From positions 62,001-126,000 of the forward strand of contig CALUMI010000001.1 in assembly GCA_944321725.1 (NCBI GenBank): a stretch of DNA of 64,000 nt, in the 5' to 3' direction. Made by a program: the position numbers and the translations under genes. Shown here piece by piece: positions 35,158-46,176 of the stretch. Each line of letters begins with the position of its first letter. The first letter of the stretch is position 1. The DNA is from an uncultured Muribaculaceae bacterium. Its GTDB lineage: Bacteria > Bacteroidota > Bacteroidia > Bacteroidales > Muribaculaceae. The notes beneath the pieces were generated by a model, which saw only the letters and a program-made list of their open reading frames with translations, made no database searches and was not told the DNA's origin.

Positions 35158-38100
35158 ATGGGAGTAAACGATTTTCTGAAAAAAATTTTCGGAAACAAAT
35201 CACAACGCGACTTGAGGGAGATACAGCCGATAGTCGACAAAATCAACGCAATTTATCCCACACTCGCTGCTTTGTCGAACGATGAATTGCGTGCGCGTGT
35301 GACAAAAGTGAGAGAGGAGCTAAAGGCGAGCAAAGCCGACAAGGAAAAAGAAATCAGCGATTTGAAGGCTGAAATCGAAACACTCGACTACGACAAGCGC
35401 GAGCCGCTTTGGGAGAAGGTGGATAATCTGAAGTCGGAAATTCTCGACATTCTGGAGAAAGAGCTCGACAAGCATTTGCCTGAAGTGTTTGCCGTGGTCC
35501 GCGAAACGGCCCGCCGGTTCAAGGAAAACGAGGAGCTGACGGTCACAGCCACCGATTTCGACCGCGAGCTTGCGGCGCAAGGCAAGGATTTTCTGCGTAT
35601 CGAGGGCGACAACGCAATCTATAAAAATCATTGGATGGCCGGCGGCAATGAGGTGACATGGGACATGGTGCACTATGATGTGCAGCTCATCGGCGGTATT
35701 GTGCTTCATCGCGGTAAAATAGCCGAAATGGCAACCGGTGAGGGAAAGACGCTCGTGGCCACATTGCCGGTATTCCTTAACGCTTTGACAGGAAACGGTG
35801 TGCACATGGTGACGGTCAACGACTATCTGTCGAAACGCGACTCGGAATGGATGGGGCCGCTTTATATGTTCCACGGACTGTCGGTCGATTGCATCGACAA
35901 GCACGAGCCAAACTCCGCTGCGCGCCGGAGAGCATACAATGCCGACATCACTTTCGGTACGAATAATGAGTTCGGTTTCGATTATCTGCGCGATAATATG
36001 GCCACATCGCCGGAGGATCTTGTGCAGCGCGCTCATAATTACGCCATTGTCGACGAGGTCGACTCCGTGCTTATCGATGACGCGCGTACTCCGCTTATCA
36101 TTTCCGGCCCTGTGCCTAAGGGCGACGACCAAATGTTCATGGAGTTTAAGCCCAATGTGGAGAAGGTGGTCAACGCGCAGCGTAAACTTGTCACGTCTTT
36201 GCTTGTAGAGGCGAAAGCGAAAATCGCTTCTGACGACAAAGAGGTGCGCAAAGAGGGCGCGTTGTTGCTCTACAGGGCTTATAAAGGACTTCCGAAATAC
36301 AATCCTCTCATCAAATACTTGAGTCAGGACGGCATAAAGCCGCTGATGCTTGAAACAGAGGCTTTCTACATGCAGGACAACAGCCGCCAGATGCATATTG
36401 TCACCGACCCGCTTTATTTCATTATCGATGAGAAGAACCGCAGCATAGAGTTGACCGATAAGGGTATCGACGTGCTGACAGGCTCAAGCGACGACCCTCA
36501 GTTCTTTGTGCTGCCTGACATTGCCGCCCAGCTTTCCGCTCTTGAGAATGAGCCGCTTGGCGATGAGGAGCGTCAGGAAAAGAAAGACGCGCTTATGCAG
36601 AACTACGCGGTGAAAGCGGAGCGTGTGCATACGGTAAACCAGCTTTTGAAGGCTTATACGTTGTTCGATAAGGATATCGAATACGTAATCGACGACAACA
36701 AGGTGAAAATTGTCGACGAGCAGACCGGACGTATCATGGAAGGCCGCCGCTACAGCGACGGGTTGCATCAGGCCATTGAGGCCAAAGAGGGCGTAAAGGT
36801 CGAGGCGGCCACGCAGACCTTTGCCACAATCACGTTGCAGAACTACTTCCGCATGTATCATAAACTTGCCGGCATGACAGGTACTGCGGAAACGGAGGCG
36901 GGAGAGTTTTGGGACATCTACAAGTTGGATGTTGTCACCATCCCCACCAACCGGCCTGTGGCGCGTATCGATATGAACGACCGTGTCTACAAGACCAAGA
37001 AAGAAAAATACAACGCTGTAATCGAAGAGATACAGAAGATGATAGACGAGGGACGTCCGGTGTTGGTCGGTACCACGTCTGTTGAGATTTCCGAATTGCT
37101 GAGCCGCATGTTGCAGCAACGCCACATACCGCACAATGTGCTCAACGCCAAGTTGCACCAGAAAGAGGCCGAGATTGTGGCTCAGGCCGGACAGAAAGCC
37201 GTTGTCACGATTGCCACCAACATGGCCGGACGCGGTACGGACATCAAGTTGGCGCCTGAGGTGCGCGCTGCCGGCGGTCTGGCGATTATAGGCACCGAGC
37301 GTCACGAGTCGCGCCGTGTCGACCGTCAGCTTCGCGGTCGTGCCGGCCGTCAGGGCGACCCGGGCTCTTCGGTATTTTATGTGTCGTTTGAGGATACTGT
37401 GATGCGCCTGTTCGCCACCGACCGCGTTGTCAAGATGCTCGACAGGCTCGGACTGAAAGAGGGCGAGCGGATAGAGGCCAACATGGTGACCAAATCGATT
37501 GAGAACGCGCAGAAACGTGTGGAGGAAAACAATTTCGGAATCCGCAAGCGTTTGTTGGAATACGATGATGTGATGAACGCGCAGCGCAAGGTGGTTTATT
37601 CGCGCCGTCACCACGCGTTGATGGGTGAGCGTATCGGAATCGACATAATGAATATGATTTACGACACGGTGGAGAATATCGTAAACACCTACGACAGCGC
37701 GGACGATTATGATAATTTGAAGATGGAGGCGTTGAAAACGCTTGCGATAGAGTTGCCTTTCTCTGAGGAGGAAAACAGAGGCCTGTCGAACGAGAAGAAA
37801 ATCGATGCTCTCTATCAGGCGGCTGTAGTGGCGTTTAAACGCAAGATGGAACGCTTGGCAGAAGTGGCTCATCCTATCATAAAAGACATTGTCGAGAACC
37901 GTGGCGGAAAAGGGTTGGTAAGAGTGCCTATCGCCGACGGAAAGCGTGTCTATGGCATCGCGGTCGATTTGGTCGAGGCTTATAACAGCGGAAGCCAAAA
38001 TATCGCGAAGGCATGGCAGAAGGCTATTTTGCTAATGTCGATTGACGAGGCGTGGAAAGAGCATTTGCGTGAGCTTGACCAGTTGAGGCAGTCGGTTCAA

Positions 38101-38553
38101 AACGCAAGCTATGAGCAGAAAGACCCGTTGTTGATTTATAAGCTCGAGTCGTTCAACCTGTTTAAGACAATGGTCAATACGATGAACTCGAAGGCGGTTT
38201 CAATATTGATGCGCGGACAGATACCTGTACAGGTGCAGGCGGCGCCTGCTCCGCAGGGACAGCCTCATGGCAACGGCGGAGGGGTGTCGGTGTCGCCGAG
38301 TCGTCCGTCGGCTGAGCCTGTTGCGGCTGTAAGTCCCGCGATGCCGGAGCGTCGGCAGGACTACTCGCGCTACACCGCCCATAAAGAGGAATATCCGGGA
38401 CAGGACGCGCAGCGGCAGGCAGCTTCTGCTCCTCAGGGACAACGCCATGTGACGCAGCCTATCAAGGCCGAGCCCAAGGTTGGGCGCAACGACCCGTGTC
38501 CTTGTGGCAGCGGAAAGAAGTACAAAAACTGTCACGGGCGCGGACTTGTGTAA
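35158..38553 (+). CDS. secA: Protein translocase ATPase SecA
   Basis: A 1131-residue preprotein translocase motor, longer than the about 900-residue E. coli enzyme as is usual in Bacteroidota. It drives secreted proteins through SecYEG. The Walker A block [10 protein letters not shown] is near residues 190-199 and the DEAD-type box [17 protein letters not shown] near 298-314. NBD2 shows '[12 protein letters not shown]' and '[12 protein letters not shown]'. The helical wing and scaffold fill the rest, and a flexible Pro/Gln-rich linker precedes a zinc-binding SEC-C motif [13 protein letters not shown] at the end. An insertion rich in Lys/Glu is seen at about 50-100. A terminator-like hairpin follows. 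Confidence 0.98.
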   Translation: MGVNDFLKKIFGNKSQRDLREIQPIVDKINAIYPTLAALSNDELRARVTKVREELKASKADKEKEISDLKAEIETLDYDKREPLWEKVDNLKSEILDILEKELDKHLPEVFAVVRETARRFKENEELTVTATDFDRELAAQGKDFLRIEGDNAIYKNHWMAGGNEVTWDMVHYDVQLIGGIVLHRGKIAEMATGEGKTLVATLPVFLNALTGNGVHMVTVNDYLSKRDSEWMGPLYMFHGLSVDCIDKHEPNSAARRRAYNADITFGTNNEFGFDYLRDNMATSPEDLVQRAHNYAIVDEVDSVLIDDARTPLIISGPVPKGDDQMFMEFKPNVEKVVNAQRKLVTSLLVEAKAKIASDDKEVRKEGALLLYRAYKGLPKYNPLIKYLSQDGIKPLMLETEAFYMQDNSRQMHIVTDPLYFIIDEKNRSIELTDKGIDVLTGSSDDPQFFVLPDIAAQLSALENEPLGDEERQEKKDALMQNYAVKAERVHTVNQLLKAYTLFDKDIEYVIDDNKVKIVDEQTGRIMEGRRYSDGLHQAIEAKEGVKVEAATQTFATITLQNYFRMYHKLAGMTGTAETEAGEFWDIYKLDVVTIPTNRPVARIDMNDRVYKTKKEKYNAVIEEIQKMIDEGRPVLVGTTSVEISELLSRMLQQRHIPHNVLNAKLHQKEAEIVAQAGQKAVVTIATNMAGRGTDIKLAPEVRAAGGLAIIGTERHESRRVDRQLRGRAGRQGDPGSSVFYVSFEDTVMRLFATDRVVKMLDRLGLKEGERIEANMVTKSIENAQKRVEENNFGIRKRLLEYDDVMNAQRKVVYSRRHHALMGERIGIDIMNMIYDTVENIVNTYDSADDYDNLKMEALKTLAIELPFSEEENRGLSNEKKIDALYQAAVVAFKRKMERLAEVAHPIIKDIVENRGGKGLVRVPIADGKRVYGIAVDLVEAYNSGSQNIAKAWQKAILLMSIDEAWKEHLRELDQLRQSVQNASYEQKDPLLIYKLESFNLFKTMVNTMNSKAVSILMRGQIPVQVQAAPAPQGQPHGNGGGVSVSPSRPSAEPVAAVSPAMPERRQDYSRYTAHKEEYPGQDAQRQAASAPQGQRHVTQPIKAEPKVGRNDPCPCGSGKKYKNCHGRGLV

Positions 38554-38566
38554 TGTAAGTTTTGAA

Positions 38567-38642
38567 AGTTAAAAAGTTGGGAGTTGAAAGTTTGGGGTTG
38601 AGAGAAGTGCAACCTTTTAGCTTTCAACTTTCGGCTTTTTAA
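38567..38642 (+). terminator. Long imperfect terminator hairpin after secA
   Basis: GTTAAAAAG near the left end pairs with CTTTTTAAC at the right end, and GTTGAAAG pairs with CTTTCAAC inside. The right arm itself is T-rich. Confidence 0.65.
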
Positions 38643-38982
38643 CATTATAAATACCGACATGCGTTGTTGCTTTTTGTAACGATTGGAAAGTTAAATATTG
38701 CAAAATTGTTGATGAGGCTTTTTTGTGGCGTTGTTTTGCAAATTAGTATAAATGACGGGATAAAAATTCTGTTTATCGATTTTTTATGGGATAATATCAA
38801 ATTGTTTTTATCAAAAATTGATTGTTAGAAAAATAAATTTCTGCCGGAATATTTTTTTGTTTAATACAAATTCATTTTCTTTGCCATAGTTTTAATATAG
38901 TGTCGGAGGATACTGACTTATCGATAAATAAATTTTACAAACCGAAACATTACTTATTACCCAATATCTAATAATGTAGTAT
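38643..38982. other. AT-rich gap before the second susC
   Basis: About 340 bp, very AT-rich, without a plausible gene. It should hold the promoter of the second SusCD locus; no pair of elements with canonical spacing could be assigned. Confidence 0.45.
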
Positions 38983-41900
38983 ATGGACGAAAATCGAAAC
39001 AAAACAAAATCCAATCGGAGGTTGATTGCGGCTCTGACTGTGTGTTCGTTGCTTGCAAGCGGCGGAACAGTCTGTGCTGCAGAGGCTTCCCCTCAAACTC
39101 AAAGGGGGTAGAAGTTAACCAAACGTCTTCCATCTCAGGAAGAGTGTTCGACAAAAACGGAAATCCCGTAATCGGAGCGAGTGTCCTTGTCAAAGGGACC
39201 AATGTCGGTGGAATGACCGATGTCGACGGCAGATTTACAATCAAAGCCGCTCCGGGCGAAACATTGCAGATTTCTTATGTGGGCTTTGAAACTCGTGAAG
39301 TGAAAGCCAAACAGGACATGGAAATAACCATGTCGGAAAATCCGGAACTCTTGGACGAAGTGGTAGTCGTTGGTTACGGTACTCAGAAGAAAGTTAACCT
39401 TACAGGTGCCGTGGCAAACATCGATGTCGATGAGGCGGTGGGCAGCCGTCCTATCACCGACGTGGCCAAAGCCCTTCAAGGCGTGTCGCCGGGTCTGTCG
39501 ATTACCACTAACGTCGGTGGACTTGGAATCGAGTCAAATATCCGTTTGCGTGGTACTACCGGCTCGTTGAACGCTACCGGCGGTACATCCCCTCTTATTC
39601 TTGTCGACAATGTGGAAGTGCCGAGCATCAGCCTTGTCAATCCCAACGACATTTAGAGCATCTCCGTGCTGAAAGACGCGGCTTCGGCGGCTATCTACGG
39701 TACGCGTGCGGCATGGGGTGTGATTCTTATCACGACAAAGCAAGGAAAGAAAAATGAGAAACCGACAGTGAAGTACTCCAACAACTTCGCTTGGAACACT
39801 CCGACGATGATGCCGCAGGTGGCAACGTCGTGGGGCAGCGCGCAGGCAGCCCTTATTGCGGCGCAACGCTCGGGAAGCAATACGGTTTCATCCATCGGTT
39901 ATAATATCGACGAGCTTGCTATTCAGAAAATGAAAGAATGGGATGCGATGTACGGCGGAATGTCGCAGGAAGAGCTCGGCGAGATGCAGCTTGGCCGTGA
40001 CTTCGAGATGCGCGACGGCAAATATTATTTCTACCGCAGCTTCGACCCGCTGGAAATGTTCATGAAGGATTGGACACCGCAACAGAAACACGATCTTTCC
40101 GTGTCGGGCGGCAGCGACAAGACGACTTACAATGTGAATCTCGGCTATCTGAAGCAGGACGGTATCATTAAGGTAAATCCCGACAAATACGAGCGGTTTA
40201 CGTTGAACGCCACTGTCAATACTCAGATACGCGACTGGTGGTCGTTCCATTCCAATGTGATGTTCTCGCGCAGCCAAAAGAAAGAGCCGTATCCTTATAC
40301 CAGTGGTTATACCGACATGTGGTATTATCTGCTCCGTTGGCCGGCATTCTATCCGTATGCCGATTATCAGGGCATACCGTTCCGCTCGGCTGTGACGGAA
40401 GCCGCACAGGCAAAGGATATGAAGACCACTACTAACTATACCCGCGCCAACGTTGGTACGGTGATTTCTCCGATTGAGGGGCTGAGCATCAATTTCGACT
40501 ATACTTTCGGCCTTTACAACACCTATCAGAAGCGAGAAGGCGGCAGAGTGGCAGGTTGGGATATGTTCAACACCACAAGCCCGTTGACTTATAACGATAA
40601 TTTTTACGGTGAAAATCATAACCGTGTGCAGGAGTACGACACCTATACGATGACCAACGTGTTCAAGGCATACGCAACCTACGACAAGAGCTTCAACGAG
40701 AAACACAACTTGAAGGTAATGGTAGGTATGGATGCCGAGTCGCGCGAGAATATCGGAAACTATTCGGAAGCCCGCACATTGGTGAATTTCGACAATCCGG
40801 AGATACCTCTTACAATCGGCGACGAATATGCGAGAAACAGTACTTCAGCCTACCATAACGATTATGCGTCAGCCGGTGTGTTCGGACGTGTGAACTATGA
40901 CTATATGGGCAAATATCTTGTTGAGGTCAATGCGCGTTACGATGGCTCTTCGAAGTTCCCCGATGGCGACAAGTGGGCATTCTTCCCGTCGGCGTCGGCA
41001 GGTTGGCGTCTGAGCGATGAGGCGTTTATGGAATGGACCAAGCCGGCTTTGACCAACTTCAAGATACGCGGCTCTTACGGTACTATTGGCAATCAGGACG
41101 TTGAGGCCAACGCATTCCTCTCGACCATCGCTGTTGGAACAGGTTCGGGCTGGGTAGTCGACGGCTCACAGCTTCCTTATCTCGGCGTGCCGTCGGTCAT
41201 CTCTCCGTCGTTGACTTGGGAACGGGTGTCGACGGTTGACATCGGTTTCGACGCGCGGTTCTTCGACAACGCTTTCGGCATTACATTCGACTGGTATCAG
41301 CGCATGACTACCGGAATGCACTCTCCGGGTGAAACTTTGCCTGCCACTTTCGGCGGTGATTCTCCCAACATGAACGAGGGCGAGCTTCGCGGACGCGGTT
41401 TCGAGATAGCGTTGGACTACAACCACATGTTCGATTGCGGGCTTGGCCTGACAGTTACGGCCAACCTTTCCAAAGTGCGTGAGGAAATTACTAAGTACAA
41501 CAACCCGAACAAGAATATCTACGGCAACTATGAGGGCAAAATCATAGGCGAAATATGGGGTTACGAAACCGACCGCCTTTTCCAATATGAGGATTGCTAT
41601 CAGGATGCCGACGGAAAATGGTTTGTCGACTATAGCAAGGTGCCGGACCAGACGCTTTACGAGACAGGCTCATTCAAGTACGGGCCGGGCGACGTGAAGT
41701 ATAAGGACCTTGACGGCAACGGCGTAATAGATTATGGTGAGGAAACTCTTGAGGACCATGGCGATTTGAAGCGCATCGGCAACACTACTCCCAACTTTGA
41801 GTATGGTTTCTCCATCGGTCTTACTTATAAGGGATTTGATTTCTACACGTTCTTCCATGGCGTAGGTTCGCGCGATGTATGGGTAGTAGGTCAGACAGGT

Positions 41901-42302
41901 ATACCGGGCTTTATGCCGACTGAAGGCTGGCTTGAACACCAAATGGACTATTGGACGCCTGACAATACCGACGCGTTCTATCCTACTCCTACCAACCACG
42001 CTTGGCTCAACAACAACCAAAACTTCTTGCGCCAGACGCGTTACTTGCAGGATATGTCTTACTTGCGTTGCAAGAACATAACTCTCGGATACACATTCCC
42101 GGAAAAATGGATGAAGAAAATCACGTTTACTTCCGGCCGTGTGTATGTCAGCGCGGAAAACGTGTTTGAGTTCTACAACGGATATATTCCTGTAGACCCG
42201 GAAACTACCGAGAATGCGTCCGCTTCCAACGGCCAGTATAAGTTCGGTAAGAGCTATCCGTTTATGAGAACTGTTTCTTTCGGTGTTCAACTTACATTCT
42301 AA
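38983..42302 (+). pseudogene. SusC-type transporter gene with a frameshift and an in-frame TAG
   Basis: The signal-peptide frame starts at ATG 38983 (MDENRNKTKSNRRLIAALTV...) and stops at 39109-39111. The body continues one frame away from about 39102 ('VNQTSSISGRVFDKNGNPVIGASV'). The break is at AAAGGGGG (39101-39108) and is repaired by adding one base (likely one A). The body then has TAG at 39654-39656, where the family has 'NPNDIESISVLKDAAS'; one base change from GAG would explain it. Downstream the frame is open for 878 codons to a normal SusC end (FMRTVSFGVQLTF). Other conserved parts are the carboxypeptidase-regulatory domain, DEVVVVGYGTQKK and AAIYGTRAAWGVILITTK. The paired susD, 10 bp downstream, is intact. 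Confidence 0.88.
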
Positions 42303-42312
42303 TATTCAATTT

Positions 42313-44166
42313 ATGAAAGCAAAAATATTTTCAGCAATATTATTGGCAGCGGCGTTTTCGTCCTGCTCCGACTTCCTTGACCGTCCGCCGATGGATGAGG
42401 TGGTCAATAATCCGGAGTTCTATAATAACGAGAACAATGTCAGATCGACGGTGGATGGTTGGTACGACATATATTTCATTGGCTATAGTTCCGGATGGAC
42501 CCGTTCTCCGTTTTTTGAGAGTCAGGGTAGCCAGGGTGCGAATTATGCGATGTATTCGGAATGGTGCGACGACTTTGTGCAGGAAAAAGCCACATTCTTC
42601 ACCACTGTGGCTCCGAGTGAACCTGACGAGGCCACTTCTGATTGGAGTTTCGACAATGTGCGCCGCATCAACATCCTTATTGCCGGTGTTGAAAACTCGG
42701 CTCTTGAGCAGGAGGCCAAAGAGCATTGGCTTGGTGTGGGCCGTTTCTTCCGCGGCATGGAATATTCGCGGTTGGTGCGCATGTTCGGCGACGTGCCTTT
42801 CTATGACAAGGAAGTTAGCAACACCGATGTTGAGCAGCTTTACAAGCCCCGCGACAGCCGCGAGTATGTAATGGACAAAGTGCTTGAGGATTTTGAGTAT
42901 GCCTCGCAATACGTGCGCACAACCGACGGCACCGATGGCTTGACCGTCAACCGCTCGGTGGTAGACGCTTATATGTCGAAAGTGTTCTTGTTCGAGGGCA
43001 CTTGGCAGAAATACCGCGAGAAAAACAACGATTATGCGGCCAAATATCTTGAGGTGGCTAAAGATGCCGCAGCCCGTGTTATGGACGGCACATCGGGCAA
43101 GAACTACAGCATTTCCGACGATTATAAGGCGTTGACAACTTCTCTCGACCTTGCCGGAAATCCGGAGATTCTGCTTTACCGCTCATACGTGGCCGGCGTG
43201 CTGACACATGCCGAAATGTCGTGGCAGTTGGAGTATGTGCAGACATCCTCGCCATCGAAGTCTTTGATAGACAGCTATCTTACCAAGAACGGTCTGTCTA
43301 TCAGCCAAAGCGGAAACACTGACTATAAGGGTGACAAGAATATCAAGGATGTGTTGGAAAACCGCGACCCGCGTCTTTCTGCAAATATAGCCGACTCGTT
43401 GTGCCTCAATGGTGTTGTCGGGCTTTATGCGATAGGCGGCTATCTTGGCAACCGCTTTGTCAACGAAAGTCTTATCGGCACGGCCGACGGGTCGAGCAAC
43501 ACTAACACCACCGACGCTCCTATAATGAAGCTCAATGAGGTGATGCTCAACTACATCGAGGCTGCCGCCGAGTTGGCCGACATGGGACAGTACACTTTGA
43601 CACAAGGCGACTTTGACAACACTATTGATAAGATTCGCGCACGCGCTTCTGTGAATATGCCGGCGTTGACGCTCTCAGGCAGCCGACTTATGGTCAACGG
43701 CGTGGCAATCGATGACCCTGCCCGCGACAAAGGCAATCCGGAAGTGGCGGGAGATTATGAGGTTAGCCCGATATTGTGGGAGATACGCCGCGAGCGTCGT
43801 GTTGAGCTCGTTTACGAGGGTATCCGTTTTGACGACATCCGCCGTTGGGGCAAACTTTGGTACTCCGACATGGTGCTTAATGAGGATGTCAACAAGGGAG
43901 CTTATGTCGACAAGGGCGCATACGTGGCTGAATACAACGCGGCGCATCCGGGCACAACAATCACCGTTGACCAACTGTCGATTAATCTTGAGGGTGGCGG
44001 CAACGCGGGATATATTGTCCCGATTCAGGCACAGTCGCTGAAGCGTACATACAGCGAGAAGGATTATCTCTATCCGATTCCTACGGGACAGATTTCGCTT
44101 TACAAGAGCAAATCCGCTCAAGTAGGCAATCCTGATTTGGTGCTTGAGCAGAATCCGGGCTGGTAG
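42313..44166 (+). CDS. SusD/RagB-type outer-membrane lipoprotein
   Basis: A 617-residue lipoprotein with lipobox FSSC (Cys18), followed by SDFLDRPPMDEV. The SusD-type helical core includes 'EHWLGVGRFFRGMEYSRLVRMFGDVPFYDKE' split over TPR-like helices, and the C-terminal blocks 'WEIRRERRVELVYEGIRFDDIRRWG' and 'YLYPIPTGQI' are diagnostic. It should form the substrate-binding lid of the SusC encoded upstream. Because that SusC is broken, this lid may have no channel unless it pairs with another SusC. The ATG at 42313 gives the standard signal peptide; the longer frame from 42283 overlaps susC. The gene ends in TAG. Confidence 0.95.
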   Translation: MKAKIFSAILLAAAFSSCSDFLDRPPMDEVVNNPEFYNNENNVRSTVDGWYDIYFIGYSSGWTRSPFFESQGSQGANYAMYSEWCDDFVQEKATFFTTVAPSEPDEATSDWSFDNVRRINILIAGVENSALEQEAKEHWLGVGRFFRGMEYSRLVRMFGDVPFYDKEVSNTDVEQLYKPRDSREYVMDKVLEDFEYASQYVRTTDGTDGLTVNRSVVDAYMSKVFLFEGTWQKYREKNNDYAAKYLEVAKDAAARVMDGTSGKNYSISDDYKALTTSLDLAGNPEILLYRSYVAGVLTHAEMSWQLEYVQTSSPSKSLIDSYLTKNGLSISQSGNTDYKGDKNIKDVLENRDPRLSANIADSLCLNGVVGLYAIGGYLGNRFVNESLIGTADGSSNTNTTDAPIMKLNEVMLNYIEAAAELADMGQYTLTQGDFDNTIDKIRARASVNMPALTLSGSRLMVNGVAIDDPARDKGNPEVAGDYEVSPILWEIRRERRVELVYEGIRFDDIRRWGKLWYSDMVLNEDVNKGAYVDKGAYVAEYNAAHPGTTITVDQLSINLEGGGNAGYIVPIQAQSLKRTYSEKDYLYPIPTGQISLYKSKSAQVGNPDLVLEQNPGW

Positions 44167-44190
44167 TCTGAGAAAGCATACTGATTTTTG

Positions 44191-44227
44191 GGAGGGACAT
44201 GTTTTTTGCGTGTCCCTCCTGTTTTTT
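44191..44227 (+). terminator. Intrinsic terminator after the second susD
   Basis: The 9-bp perfect stem GGAGGGACA/TGTCCCTCC is followed after one base by six T. Confidence 0.92.
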
Positions 44228-44248
44228 CCAAAAACAATTTTAAACAAG

Positions 44249-44283
44249 TTTGATTGCTTTGCGCCCGATTTGCATTATCTTTG
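44249..44283 (+). promoter_or_regulatory. Promoter of the glycosyltransferase gene
   Basis: TATCTTTG at 44276-44283 is a good -7 element; TTTG at 44249-44252 lies 23 nt upstream. The sequence strongly resembles the promoter at 22815-22849. Confidence 0.5.
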
Positions 44284-44355
44284 TTGACAACCCGCCTGAC
44301 AGTCGCCGTATCGGTGTCGGGCGGATATGAATGAATGGTTTTTAAATAAGGAGTG

Positions 44356-45354
44356 ATGTCGTATTTTTCAATAATAGTGCCTGTATATAACAGGGTTGGA
44401 GAAGTTGAGGATTTGCTTGAGAGTCTTTCTGTGCAGTCGTCGAAGGATTTCGAGGTGGTGCTTGTGGAGGATGGCTCTACGGAGCGTTGTGGCGAGGTGG
44501 CCGCCAAATATTCCGGCAAAATCGACGTGAAGTATTTTTATAAGGAGAATGAGGGGCGCAGCATAGCGAGAAACTACGGAATGGAGCGCGCATCGGGAGA
44601 ATACTTTCTGTTTTTTGATTCGGATTGCGTTATCCCACCGGAGTATATAGCAGTGCTTTCCGACGCTTTAAAACGCAATTATACGGATTGTTTCGGAGGC
44701 CCCGACGCGGCTCACGACTCGTTTACCGACATGCAGAAGGCGATTAATTATTCGATGACATCGTTTCTCACAACCGGAGGCATACGGGGAGGAAAGGTGC
44801 AGCTTGAGAAATTTGTGCCGCGCACTTTCAATATGGGATTTTCGCGTAAGGTATGGGAAACGGTCGGAGGATTTCGCGAGATGTTCTCGGAGGATATCGA
44901 CATGAGCACGCGGATTCGTCAGGCAGGCTTTTCTGTTTCGTTGATAAGGGAGGCATACGTTTATCATAAAAGGCGTACAAATCTGAAGGCGTTTTGCCGG
45001 CAGATTTATGTGTTCGGCATGTCGCGCGTCACGCTTTACATTCTTTATCCGGATTCTTTGAAACCGGTGCATCTGCTGCCGGCGGTGTTTGTCGTGGGTG
45101 TTGTTGCCATGATTGTATTGTCGTTGTGCCTGTCGTGGTGGTTTATCGTCCCGTTGGCGGCATATTTGGCGGCTGTGTTTGTATGCGCTCTTGTTTCGAC
45201 AAAGAATTTGAAAATCTCGCTGCTTTCGGTCGTTACAAGCATGGTTCAGCTCGGTGGGTACGGAGTAGGCTTTATAAAGGCTTTTTTCTGGAAAATATTG
45301 TTGCGGCACGGACGCGACGAGAAAGAGGAGATAGAGATACGCAAGGGCAAATAG
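44356..45354 (+). CDS. Family 2 glycosyltransferase with C-terminal membrane helices
   Basis: A 332-residue GT-A enzyme. The nucleotide-sugar-binding start is 'FSIIVPVYNRVGEVEDLLES'; a DGSTE block, 'NEGRSIARNYG' and the DxD motif DSDC (in 'YFLFFDSDCVIPPEY') follow. The acceptor region contains 'FSEDIDMSTRIRQAG' (ED-type catalytic block). Two or three hydrophobic helices occupy about 225-310. Membrane-associated transfer of a sugar to a lipid-linked or surface glycan is likely; donor and acceptor are unknown. The ATG at 44356 (or GTG 44353) follows AAGGAG very closely. radC begins 8 bp after its stop codon. Confidence 0.93.
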   Translation: MSYFSIIVPVYNRVGEVEDLLESLSVQSSKDFEVVLVEDGSTERCGEVAAKYSGKIDVKYFYKENEGRSIARNYGMERASGEYFLFFDSDCVIPPEYIAVLSDALKRNYTDCFGGPDAAHDSFTDMQKAINYSMTSFLTTGGIRGGKVQLEKFVPRTFNMGFSRKVWETVGGFREMFSEDIDMSTRIRQAGFSVSLIREAYVYHKRRTNLKAFCRQIYVFGMSRVTLYILYPDSLKPVHLLPAVFVVGVVAMIVLSLCLSWWFIVPLAAYLAAVFVCALVSTKNLKISLLSVVTSMVQLGGYGVGFIKAFFWKILLRHGRDEKEEIEIRKGK

Positions 45355-45361
45355 GCCGGTT

Positions 45362-46066
45362 ATGGAGCAACAAGGAGAGTATATGCGGCGCATTGCCGAT
45401 TTGATGAAGGAAGACCGTCCGAGGGAAAAAGCGTTGGCCAACGGGATGCAGTCGCTTACTACGGCCGAGCTGATAGCCATACTGCTTGGCAGCGGCTCGA
45501 AAGGCGAGTCGGTGATAGATTTGGCACAACGGATATTGAGGACTTCGGACAACAAGCTGTCGAATATAGCCAAGCGGTCGGTGCGCGGCCTGATGAAGTC
45601 GTTTAAGGGTGTTGGCGAGGCGAAGGCAATCACATTGCTTGCCGCGATAGAGCTTGGCAAACGCTATCGCGATGAAGAACCCGACACTGTGCCGGTGATA
45701 CGCGATCCGGAATCGGCCTATAATATTATGCGCTACCAAATGGAGAATCTTTCGCATGAGGAGTTTTGGGCGCTGTATATGAATAATGCCAAGCATGTGA
45801 TAGCGAAGAAGAAAATTAGTGTTGGCGGAGTGTCGGCGACAGTGGCGGATGTGAAGATTATAATGAAAGAGGGCATAGAAAATCTTGCCTCATCTCTGAT
45901 TCTTGTGCATAACCATCCATCCGGCAACCTTGTGCCGAGCAGGCAGGACGATGATTTGACAACGCGTGTCAGGAAAGCCGGAGAATTGGTGGATATTTCG
46001 GTGGTTGACCATATAATTATAGGGCGTGGCGGTTATTACAGTTATGCCTGTGAAGGAAGATTATAG
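45362..46066 (+). CDS. radC: RadC-type JAB domain protein
   Basis: A 234-residue protein with an N-terminal UPF0758/helix-hairpin-helix region (about 1-100, 'LTTAELIAILLGSGSKGESV', 'FKGVGEAKAITLLAAIELG'). The C-terminal RadC JAB/MPN domain has the metal-binding set His183, His185 and Asp196 in 'LVHNHPSGNLVPSRQDDD'. The name comes from an old DNA-repair assignment that is now doubted; a metal-dependent nuclease or peptidase activity is possible. The full set of metal ligands is present. The gene lies between the glycosyltransferase and a small membrane peptide gene. Confidence 0.95.
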   Translation: MEQQGEYMRRIADLMKEDRPREKALANGMQSLTTAELIAILLGSGSKGESVIDLAQRILRTSDNKLSNIAKRSVRGLMKSFKGVGEAKAITLLAAIELGKRYRDEEPDTVPVIRDPESAYNIMRYQMENLSHEEFWALYMNNAKHVIAKKKISVGGVSATVADVKIIMKEGIENLASSLILVHNHPSGNLVPSRQDDDLTTRVRKAGELVDISVVDHIIIGRGGYYSYACEGRL

Positions 46067-46075
46067 GAGAGGAAA

Positions 46076-46168
46076 ATGAAAGTTGATATAAAGAGGTTGG
46101 TTTACAGCATATTGCTTATGCTTTTCATATTGTTTGTATTTCCATTGATTTTAAACGCGATATTTTAG
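46076..46168 (+). CDS. 30-residue single-helix membrane peptide
   Basis: A 31-codon frame starting 9 bp after radC, with a strong purine-rich site (AGGAGAGGAAA) directly before the ATG. The product has a charged start (MKVDIKRL) and one hydrophobic helix (about 9-29, VYSILLMLFILFVFPLILNA). It ends 8 bp before the next gene. The ribosome-binding site and compact spacing support a real gene; no family is known to me. A role in the membrane is the only inference. Confidence 0.5.
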   Translation: MKVDIKRLVYSILLMLFILFVFPLILNAIF

Positions 46169-46176
46169 ATTTTGAT

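Noticed and set aside
36484..37998. 504-codon antisense frame inside secA
   Set aside because: Shadow of secA; no signal peptide, motif or promoter.
39654..39656. TAG recoded as an amino acid in the second susC
   Set aside because: TAG serves as a normal stop in other genes here, including ychF and the adjacent susD, and no other in-frame TAG occurs inside a gene.
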